Source: Dyella sp. AtDHG13
GTDB taxonomy: Bacteria > Pseudomonadota > Gammaproteobacteria > Xanthomonadales > Rhodanobacteraceae
Reading direction: 5' to 3'
Length of the DNA stretch: 64,000 bases
Assembly (NCBI RefSeq): GCF_003201105.1
Contig: NZ_QICJ01000012.1
Location: 1-64,000, forward strand
Shown here: piece by piece, positions 15,145 to 27,592 of the stretch
Layout of the letters: every line of letters starts with the position of its first letter
Position numbering within the stretch: position 1 is the stretch's first letter
The notes under the pieces: model-generated
What the model was told of the DNA's origin: nothing
Seen by the model: only the letters and a program-made list of their open reading frames with translations
The model's database searches: none
Program-made: the position numbers and the translations under genes

Positions 15145-16806
15145 ATGAAGCGATTGGCCTTATCCCTGCTCGCCCTGTCCGTGACGTCGGCGCTGTTCGC
15201 CGCCGATGCGCCGACCACCCCGACCATCGACCCGCACCGCCTGTCCGACGACGTCAAGACGCTTTCGTCCGACGCCTTCGAAGGGCGCGGCCCGGCCACG
15301 CCGGCCGAAACCAAGACCATCGATTACGTGGTCGCCCAGTTCAAGGCGGCCGGCGTGCAGCCCGGTGGCGACCTGAAGAACGGCAAGCGCGAATGGACGC
15401 AGGCGGTGCCGCTGCTGCAGTCGGACATCGCCGGCACGCCGTCGCTGTCCTTCACTGTCAACGGCAAGAACGAGCCGCTGACGCAGGGCAAGGAAATCGC
15501 CGTGCGCTCGGCGCTCGACGGCTCCAAGGCCGTGTCGATCAAGAACGCCCCGCTGGTGTTCGTGGGCTACGGCGTCAAGGCGCCGGAGCGCAACTGGGAC
15601 GACTTCAAGGGCGTGGACCTGCACGGCAAGATCGCCGTGGTGCTGATCAACGACCCGGACTTCGAGACCGGCGTGGGCGACTTCGGCGGCAAGGCCATGA
15701 CCTACTACGGCCGCTGGACCTACAAGTACGAAGAAGCCGCACGCCAGGGCGCGGCAGGCATGCTGATCGTCCACGAAACCGCGCCGGCCTCCTACGGCTG
15801 GGCGACCGTGGCCAACTCCAACACCAACACCCAGTTCGACGTGGTGCGCGACCATCCCGCCAGCGTGCACACGCCGGTGGAGGCGTGGATCCAGCGCGAC
15901 GTGGCGGTCGACCTGTTCAAGTCCGCCGGCCTGGATTTCGAGGCGCTGAAGAAGCAGGCGCAGACGCGCGACTTCAAGCCGGTGGAACTGAAGGGCGAGA
16001 CCTTCTCGGCCAACTACAAGATCAACGCCAAGGTCATCACCTCGCACAACATCGTGGGCCGCATCGAGGGCAGCAAGCGTCCGAACGAAACGGTGATCTA
16101 CAGCGCGCACTGGGATCACCTGGGCGTCGGCGCGCCCGACGCGAAGGGCGACAAGATCTACAACGGCGCCGTGGACAACGCCACCGGCACCGCCGCGCTG
16201 ATCGAGCTGGCCCGCGCCTTCGCCAGCCAGCCCAAGCCGGAGCGCTCGGTGGTGTTCCTCAACGTCACCGCCGAAGAGAAGGGCCTGCTCGGTTCGGAGT
16301 ACTACGCCTCCAAGCCGCTCTACCCGCTCGCCACCACGGTGGCCGACATCAACATGGATGCGCTCGACCCGCACGGCCCGGCGCGCAACTTCACCATCTC
16401 CGGCAGCGCCAAGCTCGACCTGCTGGACGAGCTGACCACCACGGCCAAGCAGTGGAACCTGGTGTACTCGCCGGACCCGAAGCCGGAGGCCGGCCACTTC
16501 TTCCGCTCCGATCACTTCTCCTTCGCCAAGCGCGGCGTGCCGGCCATTTCGTTCGGCTCGGGCAATGACTGGGTGGATGGCGGCCTGGCCGCCGGCAAGG
16601 CGGCCGAGGACGAATACGTGGCCAAGCACTACCACCAGCCGTCGGACGAATGGCAGGCCGACTGGCCGTTCACCGGCATGGCGCGTGATCTGCAGATCCT
16701 CTACAAACTCGGCAGCGACCTGGCCAATTCCGACACCTGGCCGGACTGGAGCAAGGACTCCGAGTTCCGCGCCGCGCGCGACGCCACGGCCGCGCAGCGC
16801 AAGTAA
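15145..16806 (+). CDS. Exported M28-family zinc aminopeptidase
   Basis: A 553-residue protein with a signal peptide (KRLALSLLALSVTSALFAAD), an apical/PA-type insert (about 140-260: FVGYGVKAPERNWDDF to the GAAGMLIVHE strand) and a C-terminal M28 catalytic domain. Metal ligands can be traced: H in YSAHWDHLG, D in GAVDNATG, E in TAEEKGLLG, D in NMDAL, and H in HYHQPSDEW. These match a co-catalytic two-zinc site cleaving N-terminal amino acids from peptides in the periplasm or medium. The start at 15145 begins the signal peptide; the frame is open upstream without coding features. Confidence 0.92.
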   Translation: MKRLALSLLALSVTSALFAADAPTTPTIDPHRLSDDVKTLSSDAFEGRGPATPAETKTIDYVVAQFKAAGVQPGGDLKNGKREWTQAVPLLQSDIAGTPSLSFTVNGKNEPLTQGKEIAVRSALDGSKAVSIKNAPLVFVGYGVKAPERNWDDFKGVDLHGKIAVVLINDPDFETGVGDFGGKAMTYYGRWTYKYEEAARQGAAGMLIVHETAPASYGWATVANSNTNTQFDVVRDHPASVHTPVEAWIQRDVAVDLFKSAGLDFEALKKQAQTRDFKPVELKGETFSANYKINAKVITSHNIVGRIEGSKRPNETVIYSAHWDHLGVGAPDAKGDKIYNGAVDNATGTAALIELARAFASQPKPERSVVFLNVTAEEKGLLGSEYYASKPLYPLATTVADINMDALDPHGPARNFTISGSAKLDLLDELTTTAKQWNLVYSPDPKPEAGHFFRSDHFSFAKRGVPAISFGSGNDWVDGGLAAGKAAEDEYVAKHYHQPSDEWQADWPFTGMARDLQILYKLGSDLANSDTWPDWSKDSEFRAARDATAAQRK

Positions 16807-16890
16807 CATAGCCCGTCAGGAATGATCGCGACGGCCCGCAGCGATGCGGGCCGTTCGTGTTTCAGGACACCACGGAAAGGAGTCGGAGCG

Positions 16891-19041
16891 ATGAAGCGCA
16901 TGGCAAGGATGCTGGCCGGGCTGTTGGGCGTGGCCTGCGCACACGGGGCCGTGGCAGACACGCTGCCGCCAACCACAGCGAAAGGCCTGCGCTGGCGCAT
17001 CGCCTCGGCGGCTGACTTTCCCGATGGCGCCAGGGTGGCCGCCGGGCGCAAGGAACGAGTCCTCGTGTGGGATGACGGCAAACACCCATGGGTCGCCGAC
17101 GAGGTCCTGCTGCTGGTCGATGGTCCTTACGACAGCGTGCAACCCGCCGTGCAGCGCGCATTGAAGCCGTTCGGCACGTTCACCGCGGAGGCCGAGAACA
17201 GCTTTCTCGCCTATCTGCCCGAGGGCTGGGATCGCGTGCTGCTGTCGCGCCGCGCCGACCTGCGCGACGCCCTGGTGGATGGCTTCACGCTGCCCCGTCT
17301 GCAACGAGCGGTGAAGGAAGGAGCCATTACGCCGGCGGAAATGACGCAGCGACTTGCACAGGAACGCGCCCGCGTCGACTCCGTGCCACAGGACCGCGCG
17401 AGCCTCGACGCCTTTCGCGTGACCTACCCCAGCTGGTACGCCACGCAAAAGCGCAGCCGCCTCCTCTCCGACACGCACGACAGCACCCTGAGCGTCGCGG
17501 TCTTCGACGTCACGGCGATGTTCGGGCACCCGGCCACGGTCGTGGACATCTCGCGCGCCGACGACTTTCCCAACCCCGATGCCGGCCTGTGGAAACAGCT
17601 GTCCAACTTCAACGTGCTCGGCTCGTCGCCGGCGCGCATCCTCAGCAACGGCGTGGTGCCCGCACCGGTGTTTGAGGCCGTGCGCGATGCGCTGGCCGGC
17701 CTGCCCCATCGCGTGGACATCGCACGCACCCCGCTGGCCTGGGAACAGCCCGTCGCGCAGCCGGCCACGGCGCCGCCGCTGGTGCTCAGCGCGCCCGGCA
17801 GCGACGGCCCCGTGATCAAGGCGGAGTCGATGCGCTGGGACACGCTGGTCACAAGTTCGCGCGCCCTGCTCTATCCGCATGACCTGCTCGCGCTGCCCGA
17901 TGGCGACATGCTCATGAGCGCGCAGGTGTCCGATGACAGCGGTTGGCTGCAGCACGTGTGGCGCTTCCATGAAACTGTCGACGGATGGAAGGCCGAGGAG
18001 ATCTGGCGCGGCGCGGAAGGAGCCGACCGCCTTTCGCTGAGCGCCGATGGACGCACGGGCTGGTTCGACGGCACGACGGACAGCAAGGCGCCGCGTGCGC
18101 TGATCGCCTACGACGTCGACATGCGTCGGCTCGTCCGCCACACGCTGAACTGGGCCCCCACCGAGGAGCAGAACCCGCGCTGGGAACTAGCCGGCGATCA
18201 ACAGCCGGTCTTTTTCCGCCATGACTACAACCTCCGCACCAACGATGCGGACAACGACAGGACCCGGCTCGGGCACGAGTACTTCACCGCGCTGCGGCCG
18301 GACTCGCCGCCATCGTCCGTCGACGACACCTGGCCCTTCCATGTCGCCTTCGCGTCGGCACGCCAATCCATGATGGGCGTGCGCATGAAGGGCAATACCT
18401 TGATCGCGCCGGTACGTTGGCGCGACGCCAAGGCCTTCTGGGTGGAGGATCAGCCGGGCATCGCCGAACTCGATGCATCCAGTGGCCGAGTCTTGCGCGC
18501 CATCGCGCTTCCGCAGCGTTTCGGTACGCCCGATCCCATGGATGCCACCGGCGTAGCGCAATGGGTTCCCACGCCGCTGGGCTCGCCGGAAGGACACTGG
18601 ATCGCCACCGGCTTCGTCCTCACGCCGGACGATGACCGGCTTCTGCCGCCGTCGATGAAAGGCGCTTTCGTGCGCCACGGCCGCATCGTCGGCATGCACG
18701 TCGTCGATCTCGAGGATGGCCACGTGCTGTCGGCCGTGCTCGGCGCCATGGATGTTCTGCCCGCGGCCGCACGCTCCGCGCACGGACGCTATCTGGCCAT
18801 GGGCTCCAACGGCCCCATGCACGGCGGGCCGCGCGTGGCCCTGTGGGATGTCGCGCGAGGGCGAACGCCCGTCCAGCTCGATGCATCGCCGTCGAAGAGC
18901 GACGTGCACGCACTGGCCTTCTCATGGCAAGGCGGCGATCTGTGGGCCCTGGGCGATCGCGAATTCTTTCGCTGGCGTCTGCCTGACGCGCTCCGCGATA
19001 CCGCCTCGCCTGGCAGTTTTCCTGACCAGTCGCATCGGTAA
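16891..19041 (+). CDS. Large exported protein of unknown function, possible beta-propeller C-terminus
   Basis: A 716-residue protein with a signal peptide (KRMARMLAGLLGVACAHGAVA, cleaved before DT). The N-terminal half contains EVLLLVDGPYDSVQPAVQRA and a helical region (EGAITPAEMTQRLAQERARV); the C-terminal half has repeated Trp- and Gly-rich strands (DLLALPDGDMLMSAQVSDDS, LSLSADGRTGWFD, SAHGRYLAMGSNGP) as in WD40/YVTN-like propellers. I do not recognise a characterised family. The start at 16891 has AAAGGAG upstream. It follows the M28 peptidase by 84 bp on the same strand and could share its transcript. Confidence 0.75.
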   Translation: MKRMARMLAGLLGVACAHGAVADTLPPTTAKGLRWRIASAADFPDGARVAAGRKERVLVWDDGKHPWVADEVLLLVDGPYDSVQPAVQRALKPFGTFTAEAENSFLAYLPEGWDRVLLSRRADLRDALVDGFTLPRLQRAVKEGAITPAEMTQRLAQERARVDSVPQDRASLDAFRVTYPSWYATQKRSRLLSDTHDSTLSVAVFDVTAMFGHPATVVDISRADDFPNPDAGLWKQLSNFNVLGSSPARILSNGVVPAPVFEAVRDALAGLPHRVDIARTPLAWEQPVAQPATAPPLVLSAPGSDGPVIKAESMRWDTLVTSSRALLYPHDLLALPDGDMLMSAQVSDDSGWLQHVWRFHETVDGWKAEEIWRGAEGADRLSLSADGRTGWFDGTTDSKAPRALIAYDVDMRRLVRHTLNWAPTEEQNPRWELAGDQQPVFFRHDYNLRTNDADNDRTRLGHEYFTALRPDSPPSSVDDTWPFHVAFASARQSMMGVRMKGNTLIAPVRWRDAKAFWVEDQPGIAELDASSGRVLRAIALPQRFGTPDPMDATGVAQWVPTPLGSPEGHWIATGFVLTPDDDRLLPPSMKGAFVRHGRIVGMHVVDLEDGHVLSAVLGAMDVLPAAARSAHGRYLAMGSNGPMHGGPRVALWDVARGRTPVQLDASPSKSDVHALAFSWQGGDLWALGDREFFRWRLPDALRDTASPGSFPDQSHR

Positions 19042-19223
19042 GGCGACGCCCAAAGGCGCGGTTTCTCCTGGAAACAGCGGATTTTTCACGCGATGCAGAT
19101 ATAGGTGACAAGCGCCATGGAAACGCAGCACGGCCGCCACGGAATCGTCGCGTTGGAATCACAGAGGAGTCACGCGCGACAGGCAGGCTATGCAGCATCT
19201 GTCGAAGAAGACCGTCCGACCCC

Positions 19224-19481
19224 ATGCTGGCGCAATACGTTCACCCGTCGAAATCCGGCCTGTTCCGCATCATCCGCCACGGGCGCCAGTGGCGCGCCCT
19301 GTGCGAAGAACGGGAAATTGGCCGCCACGAGACCGCCGAAGCCGCCCTGATCGCCACGCGCATGGCCTGCCCGCAGGCGCGCCTGCCAGGCGAACTGTCG
19401 CAATGGCGCTATATCCCCGAACAGGCCCTGGCGCACTCGCGGGTGTCCGCCGAAGGCACGCGCTGGCGGCTGGCCGGCTGA
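19224..19481 (+). CDS. Small conserved-looking hypothetical protein
   Basis: An 85-residue soluble protein, MLAQYVHPSKSGLFRIIRHG onward, with many aromatic and arginine residues (RQWRALCEEREIGRH, SQWRYIPEQAL). It has no signal peptide or membrane segment. Coding character is supported by the ordered alternation of hydrophobic and charged residues and the absence of a better frame; the ribosome site is weak. I do not recognise a domain. It lies between the exported protein at 16891 and convergent recQ. Confidence 0.55.
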   Translation: MLAQYVHPSKSGLFRIIRHGRQWRALCEEREIGRHETAEAALIATRMACPQARLPGELSQWRYIPEQALAHSRVSAEGTRWRLAG

Positions 19482-19517
19482 TCGCCATACCTCGCGCACG
19501 AATCGCGAAGCACGCGC

Positions 19518-21332
19518 CTAGTCGTGCGCGTTGATCACCGCGAGGAAATCCTTGCCGTAGCGCTTGAGCTTGGCCTCGCCCACGCCGCTGATCGAGGCCA
19601 GTTCCGTTTCGTTCGACGGCAAGGCACGCAGCATCGCCAGCAAGGTGGCGTCGTGGAAAATCACATAGGGCGGCACGCCATGCTGCCTGGCCAGCTGGAT
19701 GCGCAGCTTCTTCAGCTCTTCCCACAACGGCTGCTCGTAGGCTTCCACGCCCAGGCTGCTGCCCGTGACCAGCTTGCTGTCCCTGCGCTTGCGTGATCCC
19801 CGCACCGGCGCGGCGTCCTCGCGCAGCAGCACCTGGCGATTGCCCACCAGCACGTCGCGGCTGGTCTTGGTCAGGCGCAAGGTGCCGAAGCCTTCGGCGT
19901 CCGCCTCGAGCAGGCCCATCGCCAGCAACTGCCGGAACACCGAACGCCACTGCTTCTCGTCCATGTCGGCGCCGATGCCGAACGTGGACAGGCGGTCGTG
20001 TCCCAGCTCGCTCATGCGGCTGCTGTCATCGCCGCGAAGGATGCCGATGACATGTCCCGAGCCGAAGCGCTGGCCGCTGCGATACACCGCCGAAAGCGCC
20101 TTCTGCGCGGGCACCGTGGCATCCCATGTTCTGGGCGGTTCGACGCAGTTGTCGCATCGCCCGCACGGCCCGTGGAACGTTTCGCCGAACGCGGCAAGCA
20201 GCAGTTCGCGGCGGCACTGTGTGGTTTCCGCGTAGGCCAGCAGGGCTTCCAGCTTCTGGCGCTCGACGCGCTTGCGCTCGTCGGCCGATTCGGACTGGGC
20301 GATCATCTGGCTCATCGTCACCACGTCGGAGAGGCCGTAGATCATCCAGGCATCCGAGGGCAGGCCGTCACGGCCCGCGCGGCCGGTTTCCTGGTAATAG
20401 CCTTCCATGCTGCGTGGCAAATCGAGGTGCGCCACGAAACGCACGTCCGGCTTGTCGATGCCCATGCCGAACGCCACCGTCGCCACCATCACCACGCCAT
20501 CCTCGCGCAGGAAGCGGCGCTGATTGGCGTTGCGCGTGGCCGCATCCAGGCCGGCGTGGTACGGCAGTGCTTCGATGCCGGCTTCCGTGAGCCACGCGGC
20601 CGTTTCGTCCACCTTGCGGCGGCTCAGCGCATAGACGATGCCGGTCTCGCCGCGGTGCCGCTCCAAAAACTCCATCAGTTGGCGCCGCGCGTTGTGGCGC
20701 TGCCCCACCTGGTAGCGGATGTTCGGCCGGTCGAAGCTGGAAACGAACTGCCTGGCCTGCTGCAGGGCCAGGCGTTCGACGATTTCATCGCGCGTGCGCT
20801 CGTCCGCCGTGGCAGTCAGCGCAATGCGCGGCACCTGTGGAAAACGCTGGTGCAACACCGCCAGCTCACGGTATTCCGGGCGAAAATCGTGTCCCCATTG
20901 GGAAACGCAATGCGCCTCGTCGATGGCGAACAGCGCTACTTCCGTGCGTTCGAGCAGGCTCAGAAAACGTGCGGTGAGCAGGCGCTCCGGCGCCACGTAG
21001 AGCAGGTTCAGCTCACCTTCCAGCAGGCGGCGCTCCACCTCGCGCTGGTCTTCCGCGTTCAGGCTGGAATTGAGATAAGCCGCGGCGACGCCGGCTTCGC
21101 GCAACGCGTCCACCTGATCCTGCATCAGCGCGATCAGGGGCGACACCACGATGCCCGTGCCTTGCCGCACCAGCGCCGGAATCTGATAGCAGAGCGACTT
21201 GCCGCCGCCGGTGGGCATGAGCACCAGCGCGTCCCCGCCTTCAATCAGCTGGTCGACGATGGCCTGTTGCTGGCCACGGAACTGCGTGTAGCCAAAAACG
21301 CTGTGGAGTATGTCTTGGGGCGAGGGAAGCAT
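19518..21332 (-). CDS. recQ: ATP-dependent DNA helicase RecQ
   Basis: A 604-residue RecQ helicase. Motif [15 protein letters not shown] (about 40-53), motif [16 protein letters not shown] and motif [12 protein letters not shown] are clear. The zinc-binding Cys set is in [12 protein letters not shown] and GPCGRCDNC (about 375-400), followed by the RQC winged helix and a C-terminal HRDC domain ([20 protein letters not shown] to the end). It unwinds 3'-5' in RecF-pathway repair and fork processing. Single-gene unit. Confidence 0.97.
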   Translation of the reverse strand: MLPSPQDILHSVFGYTQFRGQQQAIVDQLIEGGDALVLMPTGGGKSLCYQIPALVRQGTGIVVSPLIALMQDQVDALREAGVAAAYLNSSLNAEDQREVERRLLEGELNLLYVAPERLLTARFLSLLERTEVALFAIDEAHCVSQWGHDFRPEYRELAVLHQRFPQVPRIALTATADERTRDEIVERLALQQARQFVSSFDRPNIRYQVGQRHNARRQLMEFLERHRGETGIVYALSRRKVDETAAWLTEAGIEALPYHAGLDAATRNANQRRFLREDGVVMVATVAFGMGIDKPDVRFVAHLDLPRSMEGYYQETGRAGRDGLPSDAWMIYGLSDVVTMSQMIAQSESADERKRVERQKLEALLAYAETTQCRRELLLAAFGETFHGPCGRCDNCVEPPRTWDATVPAQKALSAVYRSGQRFGSGHVIGILRGDDSSRMSELGHDRLSTFGIGADMDEKQWRSVFRQLLAMGLLEADAEGFGTLRLTKTSRDVLVGNRQVLLREDAAPVRGSRKRRDSKLVTGSSLGVEAYEQPLWEELKKLRIQLARQHGVPPYVIFHDATLLAMLRALPSNETELASISGVGEAKLKRYGKDFLAVINAHD

Positions 21333-21653
21333 CGGCGAATGCTAGCAAATGTCCCTTGCCGCTTAGTCGCGGCCGAGTCGCGCAGAGCATTTCGTACAGA
21401 GGCGACGGATACGCCGACTCAATCGCAAGGCGTGCGCCCACACGCGCCGTAGCTCTCCGAGAGTGGGTCTCGCCAAGGTAAAGAAAACATTATTCGAGGA
21501 CCCGCCTTTGGCGGGCGAGCGGTCGTCATCCGGGCTTCGATCGGCAGGCAAGCACTGCAGAAAAGTCGCAGGAAACGCCGCGCCGGCTCGTAGCGATCCC
21601 ATCGCGACGGGCCGTGCCACCTCTCAATGACTACGATGTTGGGGAACAGCTAG
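21333..21653. other. Divergent intergenic region between recQ and the TonB-dependent receptor gene
   Basis: 321 bases. A small hairpin CCCGCC-TTT-GGCGGG lies at 21501-21515 in an AT-rich stretch. It probably contains the promoters for both genes; no recognised operator was found. Confidence 0.4.
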
Positions 21654-24629
<2,976 letters not shown>

Positions 24630-24660
24630 CGTTCGCTACATCGACATGTGAGCCTCGACG

Positions 24661-24688
24661 GGGCGGGTCTTCGGACCCGCCCTTCTTT
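24661..24688 (+). terminator. Rho-independent terminator of the TonB receptor gene
   Basis: A 9-bp stem GGGCGGGTC / GACCCGCCC with a TTCG tetraloop (24661-24682) then TTCTTTC. It lies 32 bases past the receptor stop codon. Confidence 0.8.
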
Positions 24689-24701
24689 CATTCGGGCACG
24701 T

Positions 24702-25052
24702 TCAATCGGGCATGCCCCACAGCGCGCGATCCAGGTCGGCGTCCAGTCCAAAGGTCGACAGCGGCACGCGACCGTTCCGCACGTCCACACCCTCGGCCTT
24801 CAGGCGTCGGCTCTGTTCCCGGAAGCCACGGCTACCGGGCGGAAAGGCGATCTGGCCGTTGGACCGGATGACGCGAAACCAGGGCAGCTCCATGCCGTCG
24901 GGCACCTCGCCCAGCGCCCGCCCTACCAGCCGGGCACGCCCCGGCAGGCCCGCGCGCGCGGCGATGGCGCCGTAGCTGGCCACCCGGCCGCGCGGAATGG
25001 CCGCGATGGCGGCGAAGATGCGCTCGTGTGCTTCGTTCATGGGTTTGTCCAT
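24702..25052 (-). CDS. Alkyltransferase-like (ATL) DNA-binding protein
   Basis: A 116-residue MGMT-fold C-terminal domain protein. The segment IPRGRVASYGAIAARAGLPG is the helix-turn-helix with arginine finger of O6-alkylguanine transferases. At the active site, where MGMT has PCHRV, this protein reads PWFRVI: the cysteine is Trp, as in ATL proteins that bind alkylated bases and recruit nucleotide-excision repair without dealkylating. The usual ATL motif is PWHR, so Phe for His is a variant. The start at 25052 is favoured over 25040; neither has a strong ribosome site. The frame runs far upstream across the divergent gene, which is not coding here. Confidence 0.85.
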   Translation of the reverse strand: MDKPMNEAHERIFAAIAAIPRGRVASYGAIAARAGLPGRARLVGRALGEVPDGMELPWFRVIRSNGQIAFPPGSRGFREQSRRLKAEGVDVRNGRVPLSTFGLDADLDRALWGMPD

Positions 25053-25127
25053 GATCTTCAACAGGCTCTTTACAGGGTGTCGTGGCACAGTAGCGAGGCC
25101 GGATTCGCCTGCCAAGGAGACCGCACC

Positions 25128-25532
25128 ATGCACCATTTCGAAGCCGTGCGTTCCCACATCGGCAGCATGCACGCGCTGCGCCACAACGACCCCTACCTGA
25201 TCAGTTTCGACCTGACCTTGCCGCACGACCGGCACCAGGGGATCTATCTCGCCGAACTGGAAGACGAGTCGGGGCGGCGCTACCTGCGCATTTCCACACC
25301 GGTCGGCCCGTTGGCGGGCGCCGATCCGCGCCGCTGCCTGCGTTTCAACTGGGAGCAGCGCAAGGGGTTTCTGGCCGTCGCCGACCTGGACGGCTCGCCG
25401 TATCTGCACCTGTGCGAAAACCGGCCCTACGAGCTGCTGGACGCCGCGGAGCTGAAGCGGCTGATCGAGGAACTGGGCGAGCTGGGCGACCAGCTGGAGC
25501 GCATCGTCGCCGCCGGCGGCGACGCGCTGTAG
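25128..25532 (+). CDS. Conserved-looking hypothetical protein
   Basis: A 134-residue soluble protein, MHHFEAVRSHIGSMHALRHN onward, with beta-rich character (YLISFDLTLPHDRHQG, IYLAELEDES) and a C-terminal helical stretch (AAELKRLIEELGELGDQLER). The start at 25128 has AAGGAGA 7 bases upstream. It is divergent from the ATL gene, 75 bp away. I do not recognise a family. Confidence 0.7.
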   Translation: MHHFEAVRSHIGSMHALRHNDPYLISFDLTLPHDRHQGIYLAELEDESGRRYLRISTPVGPLAGADPRRCLRFNWEQRKGFLAVADLDGSPYLHLCENRPYELLDAAELKRLIEELGELGDQLERIVAAGGDAL

Positions 25533-25546
25533 ATCGATTGCCGCAT

Positions 25547-25572
25547 GCAGGAGCGCAGTACTGCGCTCCTGC
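25547..25572. terminator. Perfect 26-bp palindrome between convergent genes
   Basis: GCAGGAGCGCAGT and its exact complement meet with no loop, between the stop of the 25128 gene and the stop of pit. It can form a strong hairpin after transcription from either side; no T-run follows. It resembles extragenic palindromes of Xanthomonadales and Pseudomonas. A terminator or REP-like role is inferred. Confidence 0.5.
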
Positions 25573-25583
25573 CGTCGCCTGCA

Positions 25584-26705
25584 TCAGAACAGCGCGGACA
25601 AGCGCACCAGGCCATAGGCCAGCAGCGCGGTGATCGGCAGCGTAAGGATCCACGCCCACACCATGCGCTCCACCACCGACCAGCGGATGGCGTTCCAACG
25701 TTTGGCCGCGCCCACGCCCATGATGGATGCCGACACGTTGTGCGTGGTCGACACTGGGATGCCGAACGCCGAGGCGGTGAGGATCACCGCCGCCGAGCTG
25801 CCTTCCGCCGCGAAGCCATTGATGGGATGCAGCTTCACCATCTTGTGGCCCAGCGTCTTGATGATGCGCCAGCCGCCGCCGGCCGTGCCGCCCGCCATGG
25901 TCAGCGCGCAGACCACCGCCACCCATGAGGGCACGTTGAAGCCGCCATCGCTGGAACCGTGGATGCGCAGGAAACCCAGCCATTCTGGCAGGCCATCAAA
26001 CTGGCCGGCTGCGGTGGCGCCAGCCAGGGCCAGCGCGATGATGCCCATGCTCTTCTGCGCATCGTTCATGCCGTGGGCCAGGCCCATGGCGCTGGCCGAC
26101 ACGATCTGCGCCTTGCCGAAAAACGCGTTCACGAACGGGGTGCGCCCGAAACGCCGCAGGAAGCCCGTGCGGCTCGAGAACCAGCTGAGCAGCGCGTACA
26201 GCGCCCCCATCAGCAGGAAGCCGATGACGAAGCCCATGAGTGGCGACACCACCATCGGCACGATGACCTTGGGCACCACGCCCTTGCCGTCCCACCAGTG
26301 CGCGCCACCCTGCGACCAGATCACCGCGGCGAAATTGTTGCCGGAGGCCGCGATGGCCGCGCCCACCAGCGCGCCGACCAGGGCGTGGCTGGAGCTGGAC
26401 GGCAGGCCCCACCACCAGGTGATCAGGTTCCACACCGTGGCGGCCAGCAGCGCGCAGATCAGCAGTTGCGGTCCCGCATCGATCACATGGGTGTCGATCA
26501 GCCCGGCCGCGATGGTCTTGGCCACCGCCGTGCCCCAGAGGGCGCCAATCAGGTTGGTGATGGCCGCCAGCATCACCGCCTGGCCCGGCGTGAGCACCTT
26601 GGTGGCGACCACGGTGGCGATGGAGTTGGCGGTGTCGTGGAAGCCGTTGATATAGGTGAATGCCAGCGCGATCAGCACCACGGCAATGGCCAGGCCGATA
26701 CTCAT
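25584..26705 (-). CDS. pit: PiT-family low-affinity phosphate transporter
   Basis: A 373-residue membrane protein with about ten segments. The two inverted-repeat signatures of the PiT family are visible: NGFHDTANSIATVVATKVL (about 20-38) and AMGLAHGMNDAQKSMGIIAL (about 208-227). It carries phosphate with metal as a proton symporter. The start at 26705 precedes MSIGLAIAVVLIALAF with GGAG upstream. It follows the PhoU-like gene at 26775 by 69 bp in the same direction, the standard two-gene unit. Confidence 0.95.
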   Translation of the reverse strand: MSIGLAIAVVLIALAFTYINGFHDTANSIATVVATKVLTPGQAVMLAAITNLIGALWGTAVAKTIAAGLIDTHVIDAGPQLLICALLAATVWNLITWWWGLPSSSSHALVGALVGAAIAASGNNFAAVIWSQGGAHWWDGKGVVPKVIVPMVVSPLMGFVIGFLLMGALYALLSWFSSRTGFLRRFGRTPFVNAFFGKAQIVSASAMGLAHGMNDAQKSMGIIALALAGATAAGQFDGLPEWLGFLRIHGSSDGGFNVPSWVAVVCALTMAGGTAGGGWRIIKTLGHKMVKLHPINGFAAEGSSAAVILTASAFGIPVSTTHNVSASIMGVGAAKRWNAIRWSVVERMVWAWILTLPITALLAYGLVRLSALF

Positions 26706-26774
26706 GCGCACACTCCGGCAACGGCCCGGAACGACGCCGGGCGGCACGAAAGAAGGGAGGTCATCGTGCCCGCC

Positions 26775-27404
26775 TCAGGAGTTCTTCAGGACAATCGAAT
26801 AGACGATGTTGCCGACGTCGCGGCACTTGTCGATCGCTTTTTCGATCAGCTCGAACAGGTCCTTCGCCAGCATGGCGCGCATGGCGTCGTTGCCTTCGAC
26901 GTACAGCGTGCGGTACGGCGAGAGCAGCATGCGGTCGCCCTCCGACTCCAGCGTCTGCAGGCGATCCTGCAGCTTCTTCACCGGGTCGATGCGCAGGCCG
27001 CGGCGCAGTTCGCCGATCATCTCCGACACCACCGTGGTGGCCCGCTCCAGCACCAGCGCGCGGGCGGCGAAATCCACGTCGCTCACGCGGCCGACCACGA
27101 TCTCGTAGCGCTCGGCGAATTTCTCGATGGTCTTGGGAATCTTGTACAAGGCGGAGTTGAGCGCCTCGATGTCCTCGCGATCGAGCGCGGTGACGAAGGT
27201 GTTCACCAGCTCTTCGCTGATCTGCCCCGCCAGCGCCTTCTCCCGGGCACGCGCGGCGGCAAAGGCGGCCATCACGGGCGCGTGGTCCTTGCGGGTGACC
27301 AGCTCATGCAGAGCCTTCGCGCTTTCGTGGGCAGCCTCGGCGCTCTGTTCGAGCAGGCCGTAGAACTTGTCGCCTTTGCCGAAAATCGTTTGCAGTGAAA
27401 ACAT
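26775..27404 (-). CDS. DUF47 / PhoU-like partner of the Pit transporter
   Basis: A 209-residue all-helical protein (MFSLQTIFGKGDKFYGLLEQ; EDIEALNSALYKIPKTIEKF; DKCRDVGNIVYSIVLKNS) of the DUF47/TIGR00153 family. These have two PhoU-like bundles that bind metal through acidic residues (E/D-x3-D pairs). It is the first gene of a two-gene operon with pit and is thought to control that transporter. Confidence 0.92.
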   Translation of the reverse strand: MFSLQTIFGKGDKFYGLLEQSAEAAHESAKALHELVTRKDHAPVMAAFAAARAREKALAGQISEELVNTFVTALDREDIEALNSALYKIPKTIEKFAERYEIVVGRVSDVDFAARALVLERATTVVSEMIGELRRGLRIDPVKKLQDRLQTLESEGDRMLLSPYRTLYVEGNDAMRAMLAKDLFELIEKAIDKCRDVGNIVYSIVLKNS

Positions 27405-27592
27405 GCGGTTATTGCCTGGGATGCGGGGCGGAAAATGACCGATATGTTACAGGAGCGCCCTGCCGCGCTGCATCAAGGCCTTGGCCTGGTCCTTGGAACA
27501 GCTGCAAGGCCGTTGTCACGGACCTGGCCCGGCTTAGGCCTTACACTGCGTCTCATGTCCATTCGCGACCTCCCTGCCGGCCGGCTGCCCCG

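Noticed and set aside
15160-16809. 549-codon open frame opposite the M28 peptidase gene
   Set aside because: Same cause: a GC-rich antisense shadow with His/Arg/Val-rich translation and no family resemblance.
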